Shown one piece after another: positions 17,933-26,186 of a DNA stretch of 64,000 nucleotides. Made by a program: the position numbers and the translations under genes. The DNA is taken from contig NZ_JAKVIP010000005.1 in the NCBI RefSeq assembly GCF_022601875.1, forward strand, positions 106,955 through 170,954, in the 5' to 3' direction. How positions within the stretch are numbered: the stretch's first letter is position 1; each line of letters starts with the position of its first letter. The notes below the pieces were generated by a model that was not told where the DNA came from, did not search any database, and was given only the letters and a program-made list of their open reading frames with translations. This DNA is from Chryseobacterium sp. SSA4.19. Lineage in GTDB: Bacteria; Bacteroidota; Bacteroidia; Flavobacteriales; Weeksellaceae.

Positions 17933-18231
17933 TGAAATACAGAATAAGCACAGAAGCGTCAATCGATTTAGAAAAAATTTGGTTGTACACTTTTGAGACT
18001 TGGTCAACTGAACAGGCTGATTATTATTTTGATTTGATTATGAATGAAATTGAATACTTATCTAAAAATCCAAAATCAGGAAAAGATTACAGTAAAATTA
18101 GAAAAGGCTATTTTCGTTCAAGAGTAAAATCACATTTCATCTTTTATAAAATTAATATGAACACTGAAGAGATTGAAATCATCAGAATTCTTCATCAGCA
18201 GATGGATATTTTATCAAGATTGGATGAATAA
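17932..18231 (+). CDS. parE: type II toxin, RelE/ParE family
   Basis: A 99-residue toxin with the ParE fold signature: ISTEASIDLEKIWLYTFETW at the N-terminus, EQADYYFDLIMNEIEYLSKNP in the helical hairpin, and the C-terminal beta strand ending in IRILHQQMDILSRL. ParE members inhibit DNA gyrase, whereas the related RelE group cleaves mRNA; the sequence favours ParE because of the RILHQQMD end. It is followed at once by a 42-bp palindrome that may end transcription. Confidence 0.92.
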   Translation: MKYRISTEASIDLEKIWLYTFETWSTEQADYYFDLIMNEIEYLSKNPKSGKDYSKIRKGYFRSRVKSHFIFYKINMNTEEIEIIRILHQQMDILSRLDE

Positions 18232-18236
18232 AACGC

Positions 18237-18278
18237 AATTCTAACCTCACAGGTTTTAAAACCTGTGAGGTTAGAATT
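18237..18278. repeat. 42-bp perfect palindrome between convergent genes
   Basis: Two 21-base arms (18237-18257 and 18258-18278) are exact reverse complements with no spacer. The core is CCTCACAGG-TTTTAAAA-CCTGTGAGG. It lies between the convergent parE and ABC-F genes and could act as a bidirectional terminator. Similar palindromes appear to recur between genes in Flavobacteriia, which is a recollection rather than something shown here. Confidence 0.85.
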
Positions 18279-18293
18279 TTCAAAAATAATATT

Positions 18294-19883
18294 TTAATTC
18301 AATAAAATCTCACTCCTCACCCCAATCTCCTCCAAAAACATCTCATCATGCGAAATCACCAGCAAAGTTCCATGATAATCCTTAATAGAATTCGTCAGAA
18401 TTTCCACATTTTGAAGGTCTAAATTATTGGTCGGTTCATCGAGTATCATCATATCGGGAGCTTTTTGGCTGATGGAAAGTCCGCACAGCAGGAGACGCAG
18501 GCATTCTCCGCCACTCAGAAAAACACACTTTTTATCCCAGTTTTCCTTTCCGAATAAAAATCTTGACAATAAGGTTTTTACTTCAGATTCCTGCAACGCA
18601 CTATCATTAAACTGTTGGACAAATTCATAAACTGTTGCCTGTCTATTAATTAAAGAATATTCCTGATCAATATACACCGTCTGAAAATCGGATCTCGAAA
18701 TGGTTCCTGTAGAAGGCTGCAAAGCTTCCAACAACAGCTTGATCAAAGTCGTTTTCCCTGAACCGTTCGAACCTTTAATGGAAATTCTGTCACCGCTTCG
18801 GATTTCAATATTGAGATTTTCTTTCCAAAGATTTTTATCGCCATATTTAAAATTAATCTCCTCTGCTGAAATCAAAATTTTACCTGAATGCAGATTTGAA
18901 TCATTAAAATTCACTTTCATCTGATCTACATTTCTCACCGACGAACGCAAATCCCTTAAATCACCGGAAATATCATTAATTTTCTCAGCATGAACAGATT
19001 TTAATTTTGAAGAATTTTTCTCGGCATTGTTCCGTAGCGTATTCATCATAATTCTCGCGACACCCGATTTTTCCTGTTTACCTTTTCCTCTGGCATCGAG
19101 CTTTTGTTTTCGTTCAATGGTTTCGCGTTCTTTTTCTTTCGCCTTTTTCAGTGCGCGTTCTTTGGAATGAATATCATTTTGCAACACTTCATTTTCAATT
19201 TCTTTTTGTTCGGCATAAAAATCATAATTTCCTCCATACGTTGAAATTCCCTGATTGCTCAGTTCGAAAATCGTATTCACCAGGTTCAGCAAAGTACGAT
19301 CATGGCTGACGATCACGACTGTAGAATTTGTTTTTTCAATAAAATCATACAACAGATTGCGACTTTCCAGATCGAGATGATTCGTTGGTTCGTCCAGCAA
19401 AATAACTTCAGGTTGATTGATTTGAATACCTGCCAGAAAAACCTTCGTTTTTTGTCCCCCACTCAAGGTTTCCAGTTTTTTGTTCAAACCTACATGTTCA
19501 AGCTTCCAATATTGCAAAGCTTGCTGACAACGTTCTTCAATGTCCCAATCATCATTTAGAATTTCAAAATAAATTTCATCCACTTCCCCATTGGTGATTT
19601 TTTTAAGTGCATCGAGTTTTTTACCAATTTTCAAACACTGTGCGATGGTGAGATCATTGAAATTCCCAAACATCTGAGGAACATACAATACATCACCCTG
19701 AATGTGGACATTATCTTCCAAAGGTTCAATTTCATTCGCCATGATTTTCAGTAAGGTAGATTTCCCCATGCCGTTACTTCCGACCAAAGCCGATTTTGAG
19801 TGAGAAGGTACTGTTAAACTGATTGTATTCAAAAGAAGATTCCCCGCAGGAAACCCAAAGGATATATTGTGTAGAAAAAGCAT
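18294..19883 (-). CDS. ABC-F family ATP-binding protein
   Basis: A 529-residue soluble protein with two ABC ATPase domains and no membrane segments. Walker A motifs are GSNGMGKST (about residue 35) and GSNGSGKTT (about residue 372), signature motifs are LSGGQKTKV and LSGGECLRLL, and both Walker B are followed by LLDEPTNHLDL or ILDEPTNNLDL. A charged, lysine-rich linker of about 80 residues joins the domains. ABC-F proteins act on the ribosome as translation factors or antibiotic-protection proteins. This one is nearest to the uncharacterised YbiT/Uup-like group, and resistance is not implied. Confidence 0.92.
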   Translation of the reverse strand: MLFLHNISFGFPAGNLLLNTISLTVPSHSKSALVGSNGMGKSTLLKIMANEIEPLEDNVHIQGDVLYVPQMFGNFNDLTIAQCLKIGKKLDALKKITNGEVDEIYFEILNDDWDIEERCQQALQYWKLEHVGLNKKLETLSGGQKTKVFLAGIQINQPEVILLDEPTNHLDLESRNLLYDFIEKTNSTVVIVSHDRTLLNLVNTIFELSNQGISTYGGNYDFYAEQKEIENEVLQNDIHSKERALKKAKEKERETIERKQKLDARGKGKQEKSGVARIMMNTLRNNAEKNSSKLKSVHAEKINDISGDLRDLRSSVRNVDQMKVNFNDSNLHSGKILISAEEINFKYGDKNLWKENLNIEIRSGDRISIKGSNGSGKTTLIKLLLEALQPSTGTISRSDFQTVYIDQEYSLINRQATVYEFVQQFNDSALQESEVKTLLSRFLFGKENWDKKCVFLSGGECLRLLLCGLSISQKAPDMMILDEPTNNLDLQNVEILTNSIKDYHGTLLVISHDEMFLEEIGVRSEILLN

Positions 19884-20241
19884 AATTTCTTTCTGTAATT
19901 AAAGTTAAAACTGCAATAACTTGTTTTGTTATTGTTGATTAAATCTGAAAGAAATAGTATCCTACATGCTGATATTTTGGGTTTTGTAAGTGGCAAAGAT
20001 ACTAATTTTAAAAATATTCTTTATTCTTAAATAAAATAATCAAAGCCTAAGAATGGATCTTTGCTGAAAATAAATTCTGCTCTCTAACAATTATGAGCGT
20101 TTTGTGTATTCAATATCAAGTTTTGGATACAGAACTTGCACCGATCGTCAATACTTCCTGCAATATAAGTTTCATGAATATGAGCAAGCTGTAAAATATT
20201 TCCATCAAAAATCCGTAACTTTGCCGCCTACTAAAAATTTT
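19884..20241. other. intergenic region upstream of ABC-F and hpt
   Basis: A 358-base divergent gap. It contains a hairpin CAATAAC-N7-GTTATTG (about 19914-19934) near the ABC-F start, and at its right end TAACTTTG (20216-20223), which fits a -7 promoter box for hpt. Open reading frame continues upstream of hpt here, but it has no family resemblance. Confidence 0.45.
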
Positions 20242-20796
20242 ATGGAAAGTATTAAAGTTCACGACAAAACTTTTGTTCCTTATTTGGAGGATGCCGAAAT
20301 TCAGGAGATTGTAAAAAAAACCGCTTTAGAAATTTACGAAGATTACAAGGACGAAGTTCCTGTTTTTATTGGGGTTTTAAACGGTGTGATTATGTTTTTC
20401 TCAGATCTTTTAAAGCATTACCCGGGACCTTGTGAAATCGCTTTTATACAGATGAGTTCTTACGCCGGCACGGAATCTACGGGAATCGTCTACCAGAAAA
20501 TGGAACTGACAAAAGATGTAAAAGACCGTCATATTATCCTTGTAGAAGATATTGTAGACACAGGCAATACGGTGGAAAGCCTTTTTAAATATTTTAACGA
20601 GACCCAACGTCCTAAATCTGTAAAAATTGCTTCTTTCCTTTTGAAACCTGAAGTGTATAAAAAAGATTTCAAACTGGATTATATCGGGAAGGAAATTCCG
20701 AATAAGTTTGTATTGGGGTACGGATTGGATTATGATGAACTGGGAAGAAACCTGCCGAACCTGTATCAATTGTCAGACGGAAAAATCAACCATTAA
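20242..20796 (+). CDS. hpt: hypoxanthine phosphoribosyltransferase
   Basis: A 184-residue purine-salvage enzyme that makes IMP or GMP from hypoxanthine or guanine and PRPP. The PRPP-binding signature HIILVEDIVDTGNT places acidic residues Glu102-Asp103, with GVLNGVIMFFSDLL and SSYAGTESTG also present. The start is set at ATG 20242 (MESIKVHDKTF): the longer open frame begins 46 codons upstream without similarity, and a -7-like element TAACTTTG lies at 20216-20223, inside that extension. It precedes adk and obgE on the same strand. Confidence 0.95.
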   Translation: MESIKVHDKTFVPYLEDAEIQEIVKKTALEIYEDYKDEVPVFIGVLNGVIMFFSDLLKHYPGPCEIAFIQMSSYAGTESTGIVYQKMELTKDVKDRHIILVEDIVDTGNTVESLFKYFNETQRPKSVKIASFLLKPEVYKKDFKLDYIGKEIPNKFVLGYGLDYDELGRNLPNLYQLSDGKINH

Positions 20797-20913
20797 ACGG
20801 CTGCAGGCTTTTAGCTTCCGGCTATCAGCTTTTAAAATTATATCTAAATAAAAGTAAATATTAACTAAAAAAGCTGACAGCTTCTTGTATAGAGCTTAAA
20901 GCAAATCAACATT

Positions 20914-21492
20914 ATGATAAACATTGTTCTGTTCGGCCCTCCGGGAAGTGGAAAAGGTACACAAGCTCAAAATTTAATTGAGAAATTTAATTTAAAGCAG
21001 ATTTCAACGGGTGACCTTTTCAGATTCAACATGAAAAATGATACCGAGCTTGGAAAACTGGCTAAATCATACATCGATAAGGGAGAACTGGTGCCTGACC
21101 AGGTAACGACCGATATGCTGATCGACGAAATCAGAAAACCCAGTGATGCTGCAGGATTTATCTTCGACGGATATCCGAGAACAGCCGTTCAGACGGAAGC
21201 CTTGGAGAAAATTGTAAAAGAAGAACTGAATGATAAGATCGATGTTTGTCTTTCTTTAGTGGTAGAAGACCGGATTTTGGTGGAAAGGCTGCTAAAAAGG
21301 GGCGAGATCAGCGGAAGATCAGATGACAGCAATAAAGAAATTATTGAGAACAGGATCAAAGAATATTACACAAAAACAGCAGAAGTTGCCGAACTGTACA
21401 AACAGCAGGGAAAATATGTTGAGATCAACGGTGTCGGGGATATCAGCGAGATTTCGGAAAAGCTTTTTGCTGAAGTAGAAAAAATAAAATAG
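20914..21492 (+). CDS. adk: adenylate kinase
   Basis: A 192-residue short-form adenylate kinase (ATP + AMP = 2 ADP). The P-loop GPPGSGKGTQ begins at residue 8, the AMP-binding QISTGDLFR and FDGYPRT follow, and the LID is the short type with RLLKRGEISGRSDD in place of a zinc-binding LID. It lies 117 bases after hpt. That gap holds degenerate inverted sequence built on AGCTTTTAGCTT/AAGCTGACAGCTT and no gene. Confidence 0.97.
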   Translation: MINIVLFGPPGSGKGTQAQNLIEKFNLKQISTGDLFRFNMKNDTELGKLAKSYIDKGELVPDQVTTDMLIDEIRKPSDAAGFIFDGYPRTAVQTEALEKIVKEELNDKIDVCLSLVVEDRILVERLLKRGEISGRSDDSNKEIIENRIKEYYTKTAEVAELYKQQGKYVEINGVGDISEISEKLFAEVEKIK

Positions 21493-21565
21493 TTAGAAGT
21501 TATGAGCTGTGGTTTATTATAATTCATTCTCATAATTCATCACTCATCACTCATAATGATAAGAA

Positions 21566-22549
21566 ATGTCAAATTTTGTAGATTACGTAAAGATTCATTG
21601 TAAAAGCGGCCATGGTGGTGCAGGTTCTGCGCATCTCCGCCGTGAAAAATACATTCCCAAAGGAGGTCCGGACGGAGGTGACGGCGGCCGCGGTGGCCAC
21701 ATCATCATGAAAGGGAATGCCAATGAATGGACTTTACTTCCTCTTCGGTATACGCGTCACGTGAAAGCGGAACGAGGGGAAAACGGAGGAAAAAACCAGT
21801 TAACCGGCGCTTACGGAGCGGATGTATATATTGAAGTTCCTATAGGAACTATTGCCAAAAATGAAGACGGCGAAATCATCGGCGAGATCATGGAAGACGG
21901 ACAGGAAATCATCCTGATGGAAGGCGGAATGGGAGGAAAAGGAAATGAACATTTTAAATCTTCTACCAACCAGACTCCTCGTTTTGCACAGCCGGGAATG
22001 GACGGGCAGGAAGGCTATGTTGTCTTTGAGCTTAAAATCTTAGCAGATGTAGGTCTTGTAGGATTCCCTAACGCAGGGAAATCTACCCTGTTGTCCGCTG
22101 TTTCTGCGGCCAAGCCTAAAATTGCAGATTATGCTTTTACCACTTTAACTCCAAATCTCGGAATCGTTGATTACCGAAATTACAAATCCTTTGTCATGGC
22201 AGATATTCCGGGGATTATTGAAGGTGCGGCAGAAGGAAAAGGATTAGGACACCGCTTCTTAAGACATATTGAGAGAAATTCCATTTTATTATTCCTGATT
22301 CCTTCAGATTCTGAAGATCATTTCCAGGAATTTAAAATTCTGGAGAATGAGCTGAAAGAATACAATTCTGAATTGCTGGATAAAGATTTTATTATCTCCG
22401 TTTCAAAATCGGATCTTCTGGATGATCAGCTGAAGGAAGAAATTGCCGCAGAATTTCCTGAAAACAAACAACCGTTGTTTTTCTCCGGGGTTACAGGAGA
22501 AGGTCTTGTTGAACTAAAGGATGCGATCTGGAAGCAGCTGCATGGATAA
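21566..22549 (+). CDS. obgE: Obg GTPase
   Basis: A 327-residue ribosome-associated GTPase. The glycine-rich Obg fold covers residues 1-157, with [14 protein letters not shown] and [15 protein letters not shown]. The G domain has G1 GFPNAGKST, the switch region [14 protein letters not shown]3 [16 protein letters not shown] and G4 SKSD. The C-terminal OCT domain of some Obg proteins is absent, as is usual in this phylum. It functions in late 50S assembly and stress response. The 73 bases before it contain repeated TCATCACTCAT-like words and no gene. Confidence 0.96.
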   Translation: MSNFVDYVKIHCKSGHGGAGSAHLRREKYIPKGGPDGGDGGRGGHIIMKGNANEWTLLPLRYTRHVKAERGENGGKNQLTGAYGADVYIEVPIGTIAKNEDGEIIGEIMEDGQEIILMEGGMGGKGNEHFKSSTNQTPRFAQPGMDGQEGYVVFELKILADVGLVGFPNAGKSTLLSAVSAAKPKIADYAFTTLTPNLGIVDYRNYKSFVMADIPGIIEGAAEGKGLGHRFLRHIERNSILLFLIPSDSEDHFQEFKILENELKEYNSELLDKDFIISVSKSDLLDDQLKEEIAAEFPENKQPLFFSGVTGEGLVELKDAIWKQLHG

Positions 22550-22572
22550 ATTTAAACCATTAACAAAAATAT

Positions 22573-22599
22573 AAAGTACACACTCCTGTGTACTTTTTT
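22573..22599 (+). terminator. intrinsic terminator after obgE
   Basis: A ten-bp perfect stem AAAGTACACA/TGTGTACTTT with loop CTCC is followed by TTT. Confidence 0.82.
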
Positions 22600-22635
22600 A
22601 ATATCCTAAAAATTAAAACCATAAAATTTAAAATT

Positions 22636-23292
22636 ATGAGAAAGAACTTTGTATTTGTTCTGTCATTAACTATTTCAGCCTTCGTTTATGCACAGGATAC
22701 GCAACAAGACGAAAGGTCAAATCCGCAATCCAATAATAAGATGAGTTTTGGGGTAAAAGGCGGTTATTCTTTATCAAACATGAAATTTTTTGATGATAAA
22801 CTTGATTCAAAATCGTATTTCTATGTGGGAATCGTTGCAGAACAGCCTGTTTCTACTAAAATAAGCGTGCAGGCAGAAGCATTATATACCCAACTTGGCG
22901 GAAAGCAGAATTTTCCGGTAGTGGATTTTACGGACTCCGGAGTCATAGAAAGAGGAAATATTAAGTTTGATTATCAACTGACACAAATTCAGGTTCCGAT
23001 ATCTTTTAAATATTATTTCATTCCTAATTTATCAGCGTCTGTCGGAATGAATCTGGGCTTTAACCTTTCTGAAAAAGTGAAGACAAAGGAGGTTGTGAAT
23101 GGGGCGACTTCCAGAAATTATGACAACATCAAATCATTGAACCTATTTCCGTTCTTAGGTGCAGAATATAAGATCAATGAACATTTCTTTGCAGATGCGA
23201 GATATCATTTTAATTTCATAGAAGTTAATAAAGGCGCATTGCCAACCAAAATCGGTTTTCTACAGGTTGGTGCAGGCTATCGATTTAAGTAG
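22636..23292 (+). CDS. outer-membrane beta-barrel (porin family) protein
   Basis: A 218-residue exported protein starting at MRKNFVFVLSLTISAFVYAQ; an upstream TTG/ATG-type extension of 16 codons is rejected because it would bury the signal peptide. The mature part has alternating hydrophobic strands and the start MSFGVKGGYSLSNM, and it ends in FLQVGAGYRFK with a terminal aromatic pair typical of eight-stranded barrels (OMP_b-brl). The ligand or function is unknown. It has its own terminators on both sides. Confidence 0.88.
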   Translation: MRKNFVFVLSLTISAFVYAQDTQQDERSNPQSNNKMSFGVKGGYSLSNMKFFDDKLDSKSYFYVGIVAEQPVSTKISVQAEALYTQLGGKQNFPVVDFTDSGVIERGNIKFDYQLTQIQVPISFKYYFIPNLSASVGMNLGFNLSEKVKTKEVVNGATSRNYDNIKSLNLFPFLGAEYKINEHFFADARYHFNFIEVNKGALPTKIGFLQVGAGYRFK

Positions 23293-23306
23293 GAATTTAA
23301 AAATGA

Positions 23307-23342
23307 AGAATCCGTTTCTTAATAAGGAAACGGATTCTTTAT
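23307..23342 (+). terminator. bidirectional terminator between porin and methyltransferase
   Basis: A 12-bp perfect stem AGAATCCGTTTC/GAAACGGATTCT (23307-23318, 23327-23338) is followed by a T-rich run. The flanking genes converge on it. Confidence 0.78.
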
Positions 23343-23349
23343 TTCTAAG

Positions 23350-24090
23350 TTAATTATCTTTTGTACAGATTAAGACTTTTTCATCTTTGGAAAATCCATA
23401 ATACGCATCGCCATCAAGGTTTCTTATGTCCACGTGGAAACCTGCTTCTTTTAATCTGTTTTCTAATCCATCAACAGAATAGATTCTCACATGATCTTCC
23501 TGTCCGAAATGCTTTAACCGCTCTCCGGCAGAAACCACTGAATTATCCTCATAGATGTCTCCTTCTTTAAAGGGAGTCTGAATCAGGGCTGTTCCCCCCT
23601 TTTTAAGAACCCTGTAGAGTTCAGACATGGCTTTCCTGTCATCTGCGATGTGTTCTAAAATATGATAGCAGACAATTAAATCAAACGTTTCTCCTTCTGT
23701 CTGAATATTGGTGATATCGTAATGATAATCGGAAAGAAATTCGTTTTCAAAATCAGTTGGAAAATAGGAAATATCTTTCTTGCTTTTCCATTTTCTGTAC
23801 AACATTCTGGAAGGTGAAAAATCCAGGAATGACATATTGGGTTTTAAAAATTCTTCCTGCAGCATGTTATACAGCCTTCTGGTTCTCGGAAGACTTCCGC
23901 AGACAGGACAGATCAGCTGGCCGTTTTGCAGCTGGACGAAGTTTTTCAATTTTGTCCCGCAAACCGTACAGGCATTATTTTTCCCCTGGTACAGAGGTTT
24001 TAAAAACCTCCTGAAGTGATCTTCATTTTTTATAAGGATCTCTTTAGGAATCATTTTTTTAACCACTGATTTTAACAAGTTATACATCAA
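23350..24090 (-). CDS. class I SAM-dependent methyltransferase with zinc ribbon
   Basis: A 246-residue protein. An N-terminal four-cysteine zinc ribbon (CTVCGTKL near residue 38, CPVCGSLPRTRR near residue 58) is followed by a Methyltransf_11-type domain with LIVCYHILEHIADDRKAMSE and RVLKKGGTALIQTPF. The glycine-rich motif I is poorly conserved: the expected position reads SFLDFSPS. The substrate is unknown. A first in-frame Met and a second Met at residue 2 make the start uncertain by one codon. Confidence 0.83.
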   Translation of the reverse strand: MMYNLLKSVVKKMIPKEILIKNEDHFRRFLKPLYQGKNNACTVCGTKLKNFVQLQNGQLICPVCGSLPRTRRLYNMLQEEFLKPNMSFLDFSPSRMLYRKWKSKKDISYFPTDFENEFLSDYHYDITNIQTEGETFDLIVCYHILEHIADDRKAMSELYRVLKKGGTALIQTPFKEGDIYEDNSVVSAGERLKHFGQEDHVRIYSVDGLENRLKEAGFHVDIRNLDGDAYYGFSKDEKVLICTKDN

Positions 24091-24230
24091 GTCATTTTTA
24101 CAACCGTCAAAATAACAAAAATTTAATAAGATTCCGGCTTAAACTGATTTTTCATTAGTTAATTTTTAATACTGAAAGGTTAATTTCCTGTTGGAACAAT
24201 TTTTGAAATCATCCATTCTAAAATGAGATT

Positions 24231-24719
24231 ATGAAATACGTACTTACCTTATGTGCATTTATTGTTCTTTTTTCATGCACTGCGCAAAAAGGAAATTCAA
24301 AATATTCTGTTGTTGAATATGAAGCCGGAGCCTGTTTTGGATCATGTCCGATCTTTAAGCTCACCATCAATCCTGACAGGACTGCCGTACTGGAAGCAGA
24401 ACATTTCAATTTCTCAAAAGAATTTGCGAAAAGTGAATTTGACAAACCCAGAGAGGGAACTTTTAAAGGAACCATCAAAGAAGCAGATTACAATAAATTA
24501 ATCGTATTGCTGGATGAATTAAACGTAAAAAGCCTGAATGATAAATATGGAACAAGAAATATTTCAGATCTTCCCACTTCTTATTTAAGAATAAAATTCA
24601 GTGACGGTACGGTGAAGAATGTGGAAGATTACGGGAAGAGAGGAACGGAGAAACTGTCACAGGTGTATAAGTTTTTTGAAGACCTGAGGCTGAACCAGCA
24701 GTGGACAAAAGTTAAATAA
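24231..24719 (+). CDS. DUF6438 lipoprotein
   Basis: A 162-residue lipoprotein. The signal peptide MKYVLTLCAFIVLFSC gives lipobox cysteine 16. The mature domain contains the DUF6438 hallmark YEAGACFGSCPIFKLTI with two cysteines, and ends in GTEKLSQVYKFFEDLRL. The function is unknown. It is transcribed alone, upstream of the DEAD-box gene and 160 bases from it. Confidence 0.82.
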   Translation: MKYVLTLCAFIVLFSCTAQKGNSKYSVVEYEAGACFGSCPIFKLTINPDRTAVLEAEHFNFSKEFAKSEFDKPREGTFKGTIKEADYNKLIVLLDELNVKSLNDKYGTRNISDLPTSYLRIKFSDGTVKNVEDYGKRGTEKLSQVYKFFEDLRLNQQWTKVK

Positions 24720-24739
24720 GCGCTTTAAAATAATTACGC

Positions 24740-24881
24740 TATCTTTGCAGTATATTTCGCGGCATTCTCAGCCAGAAGGTAAATTTATTTTACTCAAAAT
24801 TCTGTTAAACGTTTAGCAGATCTGCTAAAAATGATGAAGTATACTGCTTCAACCGCATTATTTTAATACACGATTTAAATT
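24740..24881 (+). promoter_or_regulatory. promoter and structured 5' leader of the DEAD-box helicase gene
   Basis: TATCTTTG at 24740-24747 fits a -7 element. The following leader of about 130 bases holds a 16-base palindrome TTAGCAGATCTGCTAA (24813-24828). A long-range repeat is also present, GCAGTATATTTC (24747-24758) against GAAGTATACTGC (24836-24847), which can pair over 12 bp with one G-T. A short open frame MMKYTASTALF (24831-24866) lies inside. If transcription starts near 24753 only part of the left arm is transcribed. Confidence 0.5.
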
Positions 24882-26141
24882 TTGTTATTTACAGACTTAA
24901 ACATTATTAAGCCCATTCTAGATGCGCTTCAAAAAGAGGGTTACGAAAAACCAACCCCTATCCAGGAACAGTCTATTCCTTCTATTTTAGAACACAGGGA
25001 CGTGTTAGGCACTGCCCAGACAGGAACCGGAAAAACGGCAGCTTTTGCCATTCCGATCCTTCAGAATCTTATGGAAAGAAAGGGACCGAAAAATAATCAT
25101 ATCAAAGCTCTGATCCTCACACCTACCCGTGAGCTGGCCATTCAGATCGAAGAAAGCTTCAATGCTTATGGTAAAAACCTGCCATTGAAAAAACTGGTAG
25201 TTTTTGGCGGTGTAAAACAGGGAAGTCAGGAAATAGCTTTAAAAAAAGGAGTTGATATTCTGGTAGCCACTCCGGGCAGATTACTGGATTTTATTGCTCA
25301 GGGAATTATCAGTTTAAAAAATCTTGAAATTTTCGTACTGGATGAAGCCGACAGAATGCTGGACATGGGATTTGTGCATGATGTAAAGCGAATTATTAAG
25401 CTTCTTCCTCCAAAAAGGCAGACCCTTTTCTTCTCTGCCACTATGCCAACTGAAATTCAGAAACTGGCCGATTCTATTTTAAATAATCCCATTAAAGTAT
25501 CTGTTACGCCGATTTCTTCGACTGCAGAAACCATTAAACAGGCTGTTTATTTTGTAGATAAAGAAAATAAGCTTGAACTCTTAACCCATATTTTACAGAA
25601 TACCATTTCAGATTCTGTTCTGGTATTTTCAAGGACGAAACATGGTGCCGATAAAATTGCCAGGAAATTACAGTCGAATAACATTTCAGCTGAAGCGATC
25701 CATGGAAACAAATCCCAAAATGCAAGGCAGAATGCTTTAAATAATTTTAAATCAGGAAAAACGCGTATTTTGGTAGCTACAGACATTGCAGCCAGAGGTA
25801 TTGATATCGATGAACTGAAATATGTGGTCAATTATGAACTTTCAGATGTTGCCGAAACATATGTTCACAGAATCGGAAGAACGGGGCGTGCAGGAGCAGA
25901 AGGAAGTTCTATTTCATTTGTAGACGGGCTGGATTTGCTTAATCTTCGCGATACCGAAAAACTAATCGGGATGAAAATTCCGGTTGAGAAAAACCATCCG
26001 TTTCATACAGACAGCCTGGTTGTGGAAAAAAGAGATTCCAATAATAAACCTTTTACACCAAGACCAAAGCCTGCAGGCCAGCAAAAGTCTGATCACAGTA
26101 AAAAGCCAAAAAATAAGAGTAATTTCTTTAGAAAAAAATAA
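24882..26141 (+). CDS. DEAD/DEAH-box RNA helicase
   Basis: A 419-residue RhlE-type helicase. Motifs in order are Q motif (KPTPIQEQSIP), I (AQTGTGKT), Ib (TPGR), II (DEAD), III (SAT), V (ATDIAARGID) and VI (HRIGRTGR). A basic C-terminal tail (residues of about 380-419, KPAGQQKSDHSKKPKNK) follows. It probably remodels rRNA or cold-structured mRNA. The start codon is a TTG at 24882 giving LLFTDLN; the family often begins M-F-x-D/E-L, and no better ATG is in frame. The leader is unusually long and structured. Confidence 0.93.
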   Translation: MLFTDLNIIKPILDALQKEGYEKPTPIQEQSIPSILEHRDVLGTAQTGTGKTAAFAIPILQNLMERKGPKNNHIKALILTPTRELAIQIEESFNAYGKNLPLKKLVVFGGVKQGSQEIALKKGVDILVATPGRLLDFIAQGIISLKNLEIFVLDEADRMLDMGFVHDVKRIIKLLPPKRQTLFFSATMPTEIQKLADSILNNPIKVSVTPISSTAETIKQAVYFVDKENKLELLTHILQNTISDSVLVFSRTKHGADKIARKLQSNNISAEAIHGNKSQNARQNALNNFKSGKTRILVATDIAARGIDIDELKYVVNYELSDVAETYVHRIGRTGRAGAEGSSISFVDGLDLLNLRDTEKLIGMKIPVEKNHPFHTDSLVVEKRDSNNKPFTPRPKPAGQQKSDHSKKPKNKSNFFRKK

Positions 26142-26145
26142 GATT

Positions 26146-26176
26146 AAAGCCTTCCGTATCGGGAGGCTTTGTTTTT
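26146..26176 (+). terminator. terminator between helicase and membrane protein genes
   Basis: A ten-bp stem AAAGCCTTCC/GGGAGGCTTT (one G-T pair) with a five-base loop is followed by TGTTTTTT. It lies between convergent genes. Confidence 0.78.
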
Positions 26177-26186
26177 TATTGGTTGA

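Noticed and set aside
18294..19883. ABC-F protein as an antibiotic-resistance determinant
   Set aside because: ABC-F membership alone does not show resistance; the linker gives no clear match to ribosome-protection subfamilies.
20104..20241. N-terminal extension of hypoxanthine phosphoribosyltransferase
   Set aside because: The extra 46 codons do not resemble the family, and a -7 promoter match lies inside them; the ATG at 20242 fits the known N-terminus.
22588..22635. 16-codon upstream extension of the porin-family gene
   Set aside because: It would place a charged, non-signal sequence before a clear signal peptide and it overlaps the obgE terminator tail.
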